Below, piece after piece: positions 11,047 to 18,656 of a stretch of DNA of 64,000 nucleotides. Position 1 is the stretch's first letter. The number at the start of each line of letters is the position of its first letter. Source of the stretch: Mycolicibacter algericus DSM 45454 (GTDB lineage Bacteria; Actinomycetota; Actinomycetes; Mycobacteriales; Mycobacteriaceae). Where the stretch lies: NCBI RefSeq assembly GCF_002086455.1, contig NZ_MVHC01000002.1, forward strand, positions 124,001 to 188,000, in the 5' to 3' direction. Under the pieces are notes generated by a model that was given only the letters and a program-made list of their open reading frames with translations, did no database searches and was not told the origin of the DNA. Made by a program: the position numbers and the translations under genes.

Positions 11047-11049
11047 TAA
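8821..11049 (+). CDS. Downstream open segment of the giant regulator: NTF2-like modules 6 (end) to 11
   Basis: Coding homology in this frame starts at 8857 (DAFRSDLLDVVEIDT), continuing module 6, and runs to the stop at 11049. It holds modules 7-11, starting near 9001, 9391, 9813, 10198 and 10621. Type A modules open with LENAA and end with DARYLAGEAAA. Type B modules open with a Trp- or Arg-containing helix and have NHDHRR-like and HIEAVHRL-like signatures before DLDAALARFDEL. There is no signal peptide or membrane segment. On its own the segment would be an NTF2/SnoaL-repeat protein without the regulator domains. Context says it is the C-terminal third of the same gene, separated only by a one-base deletion. 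Confidence 0.7.
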   Translation: MPWTCLRGGRRPDAFRSDLLDVVEIDTNAQVVARVIFDIDDFDTAIEELDIRYLAGEAAAHSDVWSTVAASYAALNRHELPLTTPDCVNADHRRETAFGPGDVTAYIQGGWDTEQDIDIYVEQVHRLSGMGAVVTYVARETSHEGLAAEWRGVAVFTVNGEKINRTEVFDGSDLDAALARFDQLSAPVRRLENAASQAYEHFRAYFATRDWDAMAELLTVDTSVYDHRRVVNAEIQRGRDGEIANMQAFADIDATRSTSMVLATRGERLVLCRTCISDEDHQAGGFRIELLIVVETNADKRILARVAYDPDDIDAAFGELETRYLAGEAAAFAHTRSVIAQIYAAYNRHELPAADWINVDHRRSTPFATGDVTAVIRAWRELTPDFSMHIETVHRLNNFGAVITHTSSGTSQEGFDAEWRQIQLLTVEGDRINRCEIFDEADLDAALARFDELSAQTRQLENAATRACAHAADAYNRRDGAALFALTSADSRLDDRRKGLRDTHEGAEVQKVVAVTLETTPGSWRMEIRPIATRGSRLALTRRSYRDSDDPDQAVTVDLLSVVEVGADGLMNHTVTFDPEDFDAAVAELDARYLAGEAAAHAHTWSIVMGAYAALNRHEIAPTTPDWVNIDHRRGAAFEPGDMVPYLQAAWDDSPDTRMYIAAVHRLSDIGAVITHVARGISQDGFDAEWRDVTLMTLDGDSFDRSELFNEADLDAALARFDELHQHIDDAVGPSGHSSLSE

Positions 11050-11063
11050 GCTGCTTGCATGAT

Positions 11064-11083
11064 TGCTATCATCATTGATAGCA
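11064..11083. promoter_or_regulatory. Palindromic operator candidate of the vapBC-type operon
   Basis: TGCTATCA (11064-11071) and TGATAGCA (11076-11083) form a perfect 8-bp inverted repeat around TCAT, ending 6 bases before the antitoxin ATG. A ribbon-helix-helix antitoxin with its toxin normally binds such a palindrome to repress its own promoter. Its position over the start region fits that role. Confidence 0.65.
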
Positions 11084-11089
11084 TGGTGC

Positions 11090-11359
11090 ATGCCTAATGT
11101 ACTGATACGCGATGTTCCCGTTGCTGACCTGGATCAAATCCGGTCAGCGGCCACCGAGCGCGGCGTTTCGTTGCAGGCATATCTGCTTGAGGCGATGCAC
11201 GCCCAGGCGGCGCATCTTCGCCGCAGGGCTGCTCTGAACCGCACTGCGGCACGCCTGGCGCAGCAGCCTGCTGTCGCCGAACAAGACCGGGCAGCCGTGC
11301 TCGACGCCATCGATGAAGCCCATGCCGACCGTGGCGCACAGTTGAGTCGTCCAACGTGA
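11090..11359 (+). CDS. VapB/FitA-type antitoxin
   Basis: 89 residues. The N-terminus (MPNVLIRDVPVADLDQI, then AATERGVSLQAYL) fits the ribbon-helix-helix pattern of FitA/VapB antitoxins: a short beta strand followed by two helices. The charged, Ala/Gln-rich C-terminus would wrap the toxin. I chose ATG 11090 because the domain starts there. The upstream ATG at 11063 lies inside the palindrome and would add nine residues with no counterpart in the family. The gene overlaps the toxin by 4 bp (GTGA). It should bind and neutralise the PIN toxin and repress the operon through the palindrome just upstream. Confidence 0.85.
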   Translation: MPNVLIRDVPVADLDQIRSAATERGVSLQAYLLEAMHAQAAHLRRRAALNRTAARLAQQPAVAEQDRAAVLDAIDEAHADRGAQLSRPT

Positions 11360-11784
11360 TCGTCGACGCGTCGGTCGTCATCGACGCCGTCACCGACTCC
11401 GGCCCCCGAGGCCAAGCGGCCCGCCAAGCGCTCGCCGACCACCCCGCCTCAGAACCGCTGCTCGCACCCGGACATCTGGCAGTCGAAATCCTGTCCGGAC
11501 TGGTGGCGGCAGCACACCGACCATCCCATCCGCTGCAGCCCGACCAGATCGAACAAGCGCTACTTGACGCTGCCGCGTTGGAGATAGCCATTGAGGGCAC
11601 GCCCTGGGACGACGTCCGGCGCGCCTGGGAGCTGGCCCAGGCCGCGTTGCGCTACCCAGACGCCGTCTACGTCGCCAGTGCCGAACGCCACCGGTGCCCG
11701 CTGATCACCAGCGACGCACGCATCGAACGATCCGGCGCACCGATCCGCTGTGCCGTCATCGCGATCCGCCCCGACGAGGGCTGA
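11356..11784 (+). CDS. VapC-type PIN-domain ribonuclease toxin
   Basis: 142 residues covering one PIN domain. The four acidic residues expected to bind Mg2+ or Mn2+ are visible: Asp4 (MIVDAS), Glu44 (HLAVEILS), Asp102 (RYPDAVYVAS) and Asp120 (CPLITSDARI). VapC toxins are endoribonucleases that cut tRNA or rRNA when free of antitoxin; the target here cannot be read from sequence. It starts at GTG 11356, overlapping the antitoxin stop, so the two are translationally coupled. The pair sits between the giant regulator and the tldE-type gene, and its active site is intact. Confidence 0.9.
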   Translation: MIVDASVVIDAVTDSGPRGQAARQALADHPASEPLLAPGHLAVEILSGLVAAAHRPSHPLQPDQIEQALLDAAALEIAIEGTPWDDVRRAWELAQAALRYPDAVYVASAERHRCPLITSDARIERSGAPIRCAVIAIRPDEG

Positions 11785-11785
11785 A

Positions 11786-13153
11786 TCACTGCGCCTGACT
11801 CACCGATGACATGTGGAAGTCGGGAATCCGCAGTGACGGCATCACCGCCCGAGTCGCCCAGTCCCCCCACTCCCGCGGCAGGGTCGGCTCGGCGATGCCG
11901 GCCTGGGTGGCCCGGCGCAGCAGATCCAGCGGGCTCTCGTTGAACCGGAAATTGTTCACCGCCGCACGCACTTGGCCGTCCTCGACCAGGTAGACCCCGT
12001 CGCGGGTCAGCCCGGTCAACAGCAGCGTGGTCGGGTCGACCTCGCGGATGTACCACAGCGTGGTCAGCAGCAGCCCCCGCTCGGTGGAGGCGATCATCTC
12101 CGCCATGCTGGCCGAACCGCCCGTCATCAACAAGTTGTCGGCGGCCAGCGCGACCGGGGCGCCGAACTCCGCGGCGGCGGCCCGCGGGTAGACCAGTGCG
12201 TTGATCACCCCACCGCGGATCCAGTCCACGCAGCCGATGTCCAGGCCGTTGTCGAACACCGACGCCGTCTCCGATGAGGCACCGGTGGCCACGAAGGGCG
12301 CACACTCGAGTTCGAACGCGTGCGGGTCGGAGTACAGCGTCAACGGCAACTCGGTGAGACGCTCGCCTACCCGGGTGCCGCCGCCGGGCACCGAGAGCGC
12401 GGTGCGGCCCTCCTGGGCGCCGCGGCCGCTCATCGTCCAGCCCAGGTAAATCATCATGTCGGCCACCGTGGACGGCGGCATCAACGTCTCATAGCGACCG
12501 GCCGGCAGCTCGACGGTGCGCGCCGCCCAACCGAGCCGGGTCGACAACTGCTCCAGCAGCGAATCGCATCGCACATCAACGAAGTCCGGGCTGCTGATCC
12601 CCGCCCAGGCGCTCGCACCGTCACGTTTGGCGTTGATCTCGACCGTCCCGGTGGGCTGGGTGAAGCGCCGCCGCAGCCCGGCCGACGACGCCAGGAACGT
12701 CGTCGACACCTCGTGGCGCGCGAAGCCGTACAGCTGGTCGGCGCCCCGAAAGCCACGGCTCAAACCGGCCGCCAGCTCGGCGAACACCTCGGCGCCGGTT
12801 CCCGGCACGTCGGCGTCCCAGTCGTCGGGCGCCCCGGTGCCGGCTACCAGCTCGGCGGCGTCGCGGGCTTCCGGCGCACCGGCGGCCGCCTCCTGCGAGG
12901 CCGCCACCAGTTCCGGGATCAATGCCGGATCCACCTCGGCCGAACACAGCGAACCGACGCGGGGCCCCTCATCGTCGCGGACGATGGTGACCACCGTGGT
13001 GGTCCGGCTGCTGGACACCCCGTTGGTGGTCATGGAGTTGCCCGCCCACCGCAACGACGCCTCGGCCTTATCGGTGACCAGCACGATGGTCTCGGTGTCG
13101 ACGCCCGTGGCCGCGGCCAGCGCGGTGTCGATAACCTGTTGCGCGGGAATCAT
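11786..13153 (-). CDS. TldE/PmbA-type metalloprotease partner
   Basis: 455 residues, homologous to the TldD/PmbA family (M. tuberculosis Rv2314c by order). In characterised systems TldD and TldE form a heterodimer in which TldD carries the zinc site and TldE does not; it degrades unfolded peptides and processes some modified peptides. I see no HEXXXH motif here, as expected for the TldE partner. The start ATG at 13153 overlaps the stop of the upstream tldD gene by 4 bp, so the two are one operon. Its stop is 1 bp from the convergent vapC-type gene. Cytosolic; no signal peptide. Confidence 0.92.
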   Translation of the reverse strand: MIPAQQVIDTALAAATGVDTETIVLVTDKAEASLRWAGNSMTTNGVSSSRTTTVVTIVRDDEGPRVGSLCSAEVDPALIPELVAASQEAAAGAPEARDAAELVAGTGAPDDWDADVPGTGAEVFAELAAGLSRGFRGADQLYGFARHEVSTTFLASSAGLRRRFTQPTGTVEINAKRDGASAWAGISSPDFVDVRCDSLLEQLSTRLGWAARTVELPAGRYETLMPPSTVADMMIYLGWTMSGRGAQEGRTALSVPGGGTRVGERLTELPLTLYSDPHAFELECAPFVATGASSETASVFDNGLDIGCVDWIRGGVINALVYPRAAAAEFGAPVALAADNLLMTGGSASMAEMIASTERGLLLTTLWYIREVDPTTLLLTGLTRDGVYLVEDGQVRAAVNNFRFNESPLDLLRRATQAGIAEPTLPREWGDWATRAVMPSLRIPDFHMSSVSQAQ

Positions 13154-14664
13154 TCCCGGCCCCCTTCAGCCCGTGTGTTGAGCACATTGATCCCACGGAA
13201 CAGCGCCGACGGGCAGCCGTGGCTGACCGCGGCCACCTGACCGGGTTGGGCTTTGCCGCAGTTGAACGCCCCGCCCAGCCGCCACGTCGAGGCACCGCCG
13301 ACGGCCTCCATCGCGTTCCAGAAGTCGGTGGTGGTCGCCTGGTAGGCGACGTCACGCAGCTGCCCGTCGAGCCGGCCGTCGCGGATCCGGAAGAACCGCT
13401 GCCCGGTGAACTGGAAGTTGTAGCGCTGCATGTCGATCGACCACGATCGGTCCCCGACGATATAGATGCCGTCGTCCACCCGGGCGATCAGGTCGGCGGT
13501 GCTCACGTTTTCGGCACCCGGCTGCAGCGACACGTTGGCCATCCGCTGGATCGGGACATGGTGCGGCGAGTCGGCGTAAGAACACCCGTTGGAGCGGGTC
13601 TGGCCCAACCGGGGCGCGAACACCCGGTCCAGTTGATAGCCGACGAACACCCCGTCGCGCACCAGGTCCCAGCTCTGGGCGGCCACCCCCTCGTCGTCGT
13701 AGCCGATGCTGGCCAGCCCGTAGGGCACGGTGCGGTCGGCGGTCACATTCATCACCGGCGACCCGTAGCGCATCGTGCCGAGCTTGTCCGGGGTGGCGAA
13801 CGAGGTGCCGGCATAGGCCGCCTCGTAGCCGATGGCGCGGTCGTATTCGGTTGCGTGCCCGATGGATTCATGAATCGTCAACCACAGGTTGGTCGGGTCG
13901 ATCACCAGGTCGGTCGGGCCGGCGGCCACGCTGGGGGCCTTCATCTTCTCGGCGAGCAGCACCGGCAGCTGCCGCAGCTCGTCTGACCAGTCCCACACCT
14001 CGTCGCCGGCCACGGCCTCCCAACCGCGCGCGGTGGGTGGCGCCAGCGTGCGCATCGAGTCAAAGCCCTCCGGGCCCACCGTGACCGCTTCGCAGACGGG
14101 CATCACCCGCACCCGCTGTTGGGTGATCGACGAGCCGAACGTGTCGGCGTAGAAGGTCTGCTCCTTGACCGCGGTCAGCGCAGCGGTCACATGGTTGACT
14201 CCGTCGGCGGCCAGCAACCGCCCGGAGTAGTCCTCCAGCACGTCGATCTTGTCGGCGGTGGGCACTGCGAACGGGTCGATCGCATACTGCGACACCCAGC
14301 TGGCGTCGCGGTAGACCGGTTCGGTCGCCAACTCGACGCGTTCGGCGTTGAGGGTGCTCAGCGTCTTGGCCACCTGCACCGCCCGGCGGGCGGTGTCGGC
14401 CGCGACGCCCGGCGCCAGTTCGGCATGCGAAGCGAAGCCCCAGGTGCCGCCGACGATCACCCGCACTGCAAAGCCCAGTTCGCGGTTGACCACCGCGGTC
14501 TCCAGTTCGCCGTCACGCAGCCGGACGACCTCGGTGGCGATCCGGTGAATTCGCAGGTCGGCGTGCTCGGCACCGGCCGCTCTGGCCGCCGAGAGCGCGG
14601 CATCGGCCAGCTCGTGGCGGGGCAGCGCCAGAAATTCGGCATCGATCCCCCGGTTCGGTGTCAC
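13150..14664 (-). CDS. TldD-type zinc metalloprotease
   Basis: 504 residues. The zinc motif HESIGH (His265, Glu266, His270) is the HEXXXH signature of TldD, and the C-terminal NCGKAQPG contains the conserved Cys region. M. tuberculosis Rv2315c is the positional equivalent. It should form the catalytic half of a TldD-TldE protease with the next gene, which overlaps it by 4 bp. The ATG at 14664 gives MTPNRGIDAEFL. It is divergent from uspA (ATG 14698), with only 33 bp between starts, so the two promoters must overlap. Confidence 0.93.
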   Translation of the reverse strand: MTPNRGIDAEFLALPRHELADAALSAARAAGAEHADLRIHRIATEVVRLRDGELETAVVNRELGFAVRVIVGGTWGFASHAELAPGVAADTARRAVQVAKTLSTLNAERVELATEPVYRDASWVSQYAIDPFAVPTADKIDVLEDYSGRLLAADGVNHVTAALTAVKEQTFYADTFGSSITQQRVRVMPVCEAVTVGPEGFDSMRTLAPPTARGWEAVAGDEVWDWSDELRQLPVLLAEKMKAPSVAAGPTDLVIDPTNLWLTIHESIGHATEYDRAIGYEAAYAGTSFATPDKLGTMRYGSPVMNVTADRTVPYGLASIGYDDEGVAAQSWDLVRDGVFVGYQLDRVFAPRLGQTRSNGCSYADSPHHVPIQRMANVSLQPGAENVSTADLIARVDDGIYIVGDRSWSIDMQRYNFQFTGQRFFRIRDGRLDGQLRDVAYQATTTDFWNAMEAVGGASTWRLGGAFNCGKAQPGQVAAVSHGCPSALFRGINVLNTRAEGGRE

Positions 14665-14697
14665 CCGTCCACGGTATCGAGCGGTTTTAATACCTGC

Positions 14698-15570
14698 ATG
14701 GCAGACTCGCCGCGCCGCTCCACTTCCCTGGCCTACGCGTTGCTGGCCCCAAGCCTATTCGGGGTGGTCGCGTTCCTGCTGTTGCCGATGCTGGTGGTGG
14801 TATGGCTGAGTCTGCACCGCTGGGATCTGTTGGGACCGATCAGCTACGTGGGTGCAGAGAACTGGCGATCGGTGCTGACCGACCCGGTGTTCGGTAATTC
14901 GCTTGCGGTGACGGTGCTTTTCGTGGTGATCGTCGTACCCGTCCAAACCGCCCTGGGCCTCGCGGTGGCGGTGCTACTGGCCCGCGAACTACCCGGCAGC
15001 GGCGCTTTCCGCACCATCTACGTGCTGCCGTGGATCTGCGCGCCGCTGGCGATCGCGGTGCTGTGGCGGTGGATCCTGAGCCCCACCGACGGCGCGGTGA
15101 GCACTGTGCTGGGGCATCGCATCGAATGGTTGACCGATCCCGGGCTGGCGCTGCCGGTGACCGCGGCGGTGGTGGTGTGGACCAACGTCGGCTACGTCGC
15201 GCTGTTCTTCCTGGCCGGCATTCTGGCCATTCCCGCCCAGGTGCTGTCGGCGGCCCGCATCGACGGAGCGAACGGCTGGCAGCGGTTCTGGCGGGTCACG
15301 TTGCCGATGCTGCGGCCCACCATGTTCTTCGTGCTGGTCACCGGAGTGGTCAGCGCGGCGCAGGTGTTCGACACCGTCTATGCGTTGACCGGGGGCGGGC
15401 CGGCAGGCCGCACCGACCTGATCGCACACCGCATCTACGACGAGGCGTTCGGGGCGGCGGCGATCGGACGCGCAGCGGTGATGGCACTGGTGCTGTTCAC
15501 GGTGCTGGTCGGTGTCACGGTGGTGCAGCAGCTGTCGTTGGGACGGCGGGTCAGCTATGACCTCACGTAA
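14698..15570 (+). CDS. uspA: Sugar ABC transporter permease UspA
   Basis: 290 residues with about six hydrophobic segments and the permease coupling motif with ARIDGAN (EAA loop) in the second half. It is the first gene of uspABC (M. tuberculosis Rv2316-Rv2318), whose binding protein has been reported to bind amino sugars. It is an inner-membrane permease of the carbohydrate-uptake class (MalF-like). The ATG at 14698 gives MADSPRRSTSLAYALLAPSL, and a longer upstream frame runs into tldD and is rejected. There is no clear Shine-Dalgarno; the T/A-rich GTTTTAATAC just upstream suggests a leaderless or near-leaderless transcript. uspB begins 14 bp before its stop. Confidence 0.95.
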   Translation: MADSPRRSTSLAYALLAPSLFGVVAFLLLPMLVVVWLSLHRWDLLGPISYVGAENWRSVLTDPVFGNSLAVTVLFVVIVVPVQTALGLAVAVLLARELPGSGAFRTIYVLPWICAPLAIAVLWRWILSPTDGAVSTVLGHRIEWLTDPGLALPVTAAVVVWTNVGYVALFFLAGILAIPAQVLSAARIDGANGWQRFWRVTLPMLRPTMFFVLVTGVVSAAQVFDTVYALTGGGPAGRTDLIAHRIYDEAFGAAAIGRAAVMALVLFTVLVGVTVVQQLSLGRRVSYDLT

Positions 15571-16369
15571 CGCCGTCATCTACGCCCTGCTGACACTCGG
15601 CGCGTTGATCACGTTGGCGCCGTTCGGCCTGGGACTGTTGACGTCGTTCACTCCGGCCCGCCAGTTCGCCACCGGCACCCCGCTGGCATGGCCGAACCCG
15701 CCGACCCTGGACAACTTTCGTGATCTGGGCGGTGCCGGGTTCGGCCGCGCAGCTGCGGTCACCACTCTGATGACGGCGGTGATCGTGCTCGGGCAGCTGA
15801 GCTTTTCGGTGCTGGCCGCCTACGCGTTCGCCCGGCTGGAATTCCCGGGCCGCGACAAGCTGTTCTGGCTCTACGTCGCGACCTTGATGGTGCCGGCCAC
15901 GGTGACGGTAGTGCCGTTGTATCTGATGATGGCGCAGTTGGGTCTGAGGAACACGTTCTGGGCGTTGGTGTTACCGTTCGTGTTCGGCTCCCCGTATGCG
16001 ATCTTCCTGTTGCGCCAGTACTTTCGTTCCGTCCCCGATGACCTGGTCAACGCCGCGCGGCTCGACGGCGCGAACACCCTGGATGTGATCGTGCACGTGA
16101 TGGTGCCGGCCAGTCGGCCGATCCTGGTCACCCTCGGACTGATCACCGTCGTCTCGCAGTGGAACAACTTCATGTGGCCGCTGGTGATCACCAGCGGCGA
16201 CAAGTGGCGCGTGCTGACGGTGGCGACCGCCGCCCTGCAGTCCCGCTACAACGCGCAGTGGACGCTGGTGATGGCGGCCACCACGGTGGCGATGATCCCG
16301 CTGATCGTGTTGTTCGTGGCGTTCCAGCGCCGGATAGTGGCCTCGATCGTCGTGACGGGGATCAAATGA
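15557..16369 (+). CDS. uspB: Sugar ABC transporter permease UspB
   Basis: 270 residues with about six membrane segments and the conserved AARLDGAN coupling loop, typical of MalG-like permeases. It forms the translocation pore with UspA. The start ATG 15557 (MTSRNAVIYALLTLGALITL) overlaps the 3' end of uspA by 14 bp, and its stop overlaps the uspC start (ATGA), so the three genes are tightly coupled. No ATP-binding gene follows, so an ATPase encoded elsewhere must energise the transporter. A start at 15512 is possible on paper, but the extra residues do not resemble a permease N-terminus. Confidence 0.95.
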   Translation: MTSRNAVIYALLTLGALITLAPFGLGLLTSFTPARQFATGTPLAWPNPPTLDNFRDLGGAGFGRAAAVTTLMTAVIVLGQLSFSVLAAYAFARLEFPGRDKLFWLYVATLMVPATVTVVPLYLMMAQLGLRNTFWALVLPFVFGSPYAIFLLRQYFRSVPDDLVNAARLDGANTLDVIVHVMVPASRPILVTLGLITVVSQWNNFMWPLVITSGDKWRVLTVATAALQSRYNAQWTLVMAATTVAMIPLIVLFVAFQRRIVASIVVTGIK

Positions 16370-17697
16370 ACCGGCCGCGGTTCTCGACCCTGTTCGCGAT
16401 CGCGGTGGTGTTATTGGCCGCGCTGTTCGGTGTGACGGCGGTGCTGCTCGATCACGCCTCAACCCGCTCGGCCGGCGCCAAGACGGTGGTGACGGTGCGA
16501 CTGTGGGACGAGCAGGTCGCGGCCGCTTATCGGCAGTCGTTCGCCGCGTTCCACCGCGCTCACCCCGATATCGAGGTACGCGCCAACGTGGTGTCCTATG
16601 CGACGTATTTCGACACGCTGCGCACCGACGTGGCCGGCGGCGGCGCCGACGACATCTTCTGGCTCTCCGACGCCTATCTGGCCGGCTACGCCGACACTGG
16701 ACGGCTGCTGAAAATTGATGGGACCGGCGCGGATTGGGAGCCGTCCGTGGTCAGCCAGTTCACCCGCGGCGGGACGCTGTGGGGGGTACCGCAGCTCACC
16801 GACGCCGGTATCGCGCTGTACTACAACGCGGATCTGCTGAGAACTGCCGGAGTCGATCCCGCCCGGCTGGTGCGGCTGCGCTGGGATCCGCGCGGCGGCA
16901 GTGACACGCTGCGGCCGGTGCTGGCCGAGCTCACCCGCGACACTGCCGGGCGCAACGCGGGCACACCGGGTTTCGACCCGCGCCGCATCCGGCAGTGGGG
17001 CTACAACGCCGCCAACGATCCGCAGGGCATCTACCTGAACTACATCGGGTCAGCCGGCGGAATGTTCCAGCGCGACGACCAGTTCGCTTTCGACAACCCC
17101 GCGGCCGTGGCCGCATTCGAATACCTGGTTCGGCTGATCAACGAAGATCACGTGGCACCGCCGGCCTCCGACACCAACACCAACGGTGACTTCTCCCGCA
17201 ACCAGTTCCTGGCCGGGAAGATGGCGCTGTTCCAGTCCGGCACCTACAACCTGGCCGCCGTAGCCGAGCAGGCCGCGTTCAATTGGGGGGTCGCGATGCT
17301 GCCGGCCGGACCGGCCGGCCGGGTCAGTGTCACCAACGGCATCGCCGCCGCCGGCAACGCCGCCTCCCCGCACCCGCAGGCGGTGCGAGACGTGTTGGCC
17401 TGGCTCGGCAGCCATCAGGGAAACGAATACCTGGGCCGCCAGGGGGCGGCGATCCCCGCCGTGCTCAGCGCGCAACACGTTTACTTCGATTACTGGGCGC
17501 GCCGCGGCCTCGACGTCACCCCGTTCTTCGCCGTACTGGACGGACCGCGCATCCCGACTCCCGGCGGGTTCGCGGGATTTCCGGCCGGCAACCAGGCGAT
17601 CAAACCCTATTTCGACGAAATGTTTCTGGGTCGCACCGACGTCGCCGCCACGCTGCGCCGGGCTCAAGACGCCGCCAACACCGCAGCCGCCCGGTAA
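16366..17697 (+). CDS. uspC: Extracytoplasmic sugar-binding protein UspC
   Basis: 443 residues. An N-terminal hydrophobic segment (about residues 8-28, ALFGVTAVLL) acts as an uncleaved anchor or signal peptide; there is no lipobox Cys. The rest is a family-1 solute-binding protein with TVRLWDEQVAAAYRQSFAAF at the start of the mature fold. M. tuberculosis UspC has been described as an amino-sugar binder, so recycling of cell-wall or host amino sugars is the likely role. It is coupled to uspB by an ATGA overlap. Downstream, 17 bp after its stop, begins the first ~58-bp palindrome. Confidence 0.94.
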   Translation: MNRPRFSTLFAIAVVLLAALFGVTAVLLDHASTRSAGAKTVVTVRLWDEQVAAAYRQSFAAFHRAHPDIEVRANVVSYATYFDTLRTDVAGGGADDIFWLSDAYLAGYADTGRLLKIDGTGADWEPSVVSQFTRGGTLWGVPQLTDAGIALYYNADLLRTAGVDPARLVRLRWDPRGGSDTLRPVLAELTRDTAGRNAGTPGFDPRRIRQWGYNAANDPQGIYLNYIGSAGGMFQRDDQFAFDNPAAVAAFEYLVRLINEDHVAPPASDTNTNGDFSRNQFLAGKMALFQSGTYNLAAVAEQAAFNWGVAMLPAGPAGRVSVTNGIAAAGNAASPHPQAVRDVLAWLGSHQGNEYLGRQGAAIPAVLSAQHVYFDYWARRGLDVTPFFAVLDGPRIPTPGGFAGFPAGNQAIKPYFDEMFLGRTDVAATLRRAQDAANTAAAR

Positions 17698-17714
17698 CGG
17701 CCTCCGTAACAACT

Positions 17715-17772
17715 CCGAGATTGCAACCCTGCAGGAAAATTCGCGAAATCACCTGCGTGAGTGCAATCTCGG
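17715..17772. repeat. Palindrome P1 (58 bp), 3' side of the first DUF559 gene
   Basis: CCGAGATTGCA (17715-17725) pairs perfectly with TGCAATCTCGG (17762-17772). An inner GCAGG/CCTGC pair (17731-17735, 17752-17756) extends the stem. The DUF559 gene's stop codon at 17749-17751 falls inside it, so the right arm encodes that protein's last residues. The same element recurs in the same orientation at 18657-18714. It may also terminate uspC transcription. Confidence 0.85.
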
Positions 17773-18621
17773 GGTGAGGGTGCCCCGCCAACCTCGGGAC
17801 CGCAACGCGCGATCGACGCGGTCGATCACGTCGTCGGGCCGGTCTTCGGCGATCACCTTGATGCTGAGCCAGCCGAGCTGCGGCAGCTTGCGCTGACGGC
17901 GTTCACCACGGACGTATTCACGGCGGTCGGTGCGGTGCTGATCCCCGTCGTACTCGGCAGCGACGCGAAACTCTTCCCACCCCATATCGAGCATGGCGAA
18001 CAACTGGAAGTTGATGTGAACGGGGATCTGCGTCGTCGGGATCGGGAATCCCTCGTCGATGAGCAGCAGCCGCAACCCACTCTCTCTCAGTGATGCCGCA
18101 CCGCCGTCGACCAGTGGCAGCAGTTCCCGAAGCTGCTGCAATCCCCTGGCCCCGGGATACCGATCGGCGAGCGCCAGAACACGCTCGACTGCGAACGGCG
18201 TCGCCCGCATCAGGGCGTCCAGCCGGGCCAGCGCCTGCCCCCGCGGCAGGTGGCGCCCCAAATCGAAAGCGGTGCGGGCAGGCTTGGTGACCCGGATGCC
18301 CCGCACAACAGTCACCTCGTCATCGGCGAACGTCTCATTTCGCGTCGTTACTCCCCTCGGCGGCCGACCATTACACAGCAGCATCTCGATCACCACGTCG
18401 TCGTCGACCCAGCGCGCTCCGTGCAGTGCCGATGCCGCCACGCCGGCGATGACCCCGCGGCGCCGCGACCAGAGCCAGGTGCCTTCGATTCGGTCCCGCA
18501 GCGTGGGGACAGCCTGGCCTGCGGGGAGGTAGACGTCCGGAAAGATCCGTCGGCACCGCCCCAACCGATGCCGGGAGACCGTGCCTTCGGCGACCGCTTC
18601 GCTGCCGAGAAATGCCTTCAT
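17749..18621 (-). CDS. AbiEi-like/DUF559 (VSR-like nuclease fold) protein A
   Basis: 290 residues. The C-terminal third has the DUF559 pattern of the PD-(D/E)XK, very-short-patch-repair-like fold: SLRESGLRLLLIDEGFP, then a Trp, then FRVAAEYDGDQH and a basic region. The N-terminal half resembles AbiEi-type winged-helix proteins, with VAASALHGA and GIRVTKPARTAFDL. No function is established for this architecture; it is usually annotated as a DUF559 or endonuclease-domain protein. I chose ATG 18621 because the N-terminal region starts there and upstream residues run into palindrome P2. Its last codons and stop lie inside palindrome P1, so the gene is bracketed by two copies of the same ~58-bp repeat. 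It is not part of the M. tuberculosis gene order here. Confidence 0.85.
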   Translation of the reverse strand: MKAFLGSEAVAEGTVSRHRLGRCRRIFPDVYLPAGQAVPTLRDRIEGTWLWSRRRGVIAGVAASALHGARWVDDDVVIEMLLCNGRPPRGVTTRNETFADDEVTVVRGIRVTKPARTAFDLGRHLPRGQALARLDALMRATPFAVERVLALADRYPGARGLQQLRELLPLVDGGAASLRESGLRLLLIDEGFPIPTTQIPVHINFQLFAMLDMGWEEFRVAAEYDGDQHRTDRREYVRGERRQRKLPQLGWLSIKVIAEDRPDDVIDRVDRALRSRGWRGTLTPRLHSRR

Positions 18622-18656
18622 GCCCGGCGAGCATGCTCGTGGGCACCGACAACTCG

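Larger units (their letters stand above)
2828..11049 (+). pseudogene. Giant BTAD-cyclase-AAA-TPR-(NTF2-like)x11 regulator, frameshifted as given
   Basis: One gene read in five successive frames. If four single-base shifts are corrected it encodes about 2739 residues. Domain order: OmpR-type DNA-binding plus BTAD region (2852-3580, with LGVLGPLQ and ALLADELGVDPGPELRRLE); class III nucleotide cyclase (3611-4130, TFLLTDIEGST, GEGDATFSVF, NRAARL); AAA/STAND ATPase (Walker A GEPGIGKT at 4292-4315, Walker B VVLVLDDLHW near 4630); helical TPR-like region to about 6480; then eleven NTF2/SnoaL-like modules to the C-terminus. The breaks are an extra G in GGGG at 2892-2895, an extra G in GGGG at 3299-3302, an extra C in C7 at 3598-3604, and a missing G at 8857. 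All lie in G/C runs, so sequencing error is at least as likely as real decay. BTAD-cyclase-AAA proteins are known mycobacterial regulators; the long NTF2 tail is unusual. The ATG at 2828 is chosen because homology starts about 8 residues later. Confidence 0.8.

Noticed and set aside
11063..11089. Upstream ATG (11063) as the antitoxin start
   Set aside because: It lies in the palindrome and adds nine residues that do not fit the ribbon-helix-helix start.
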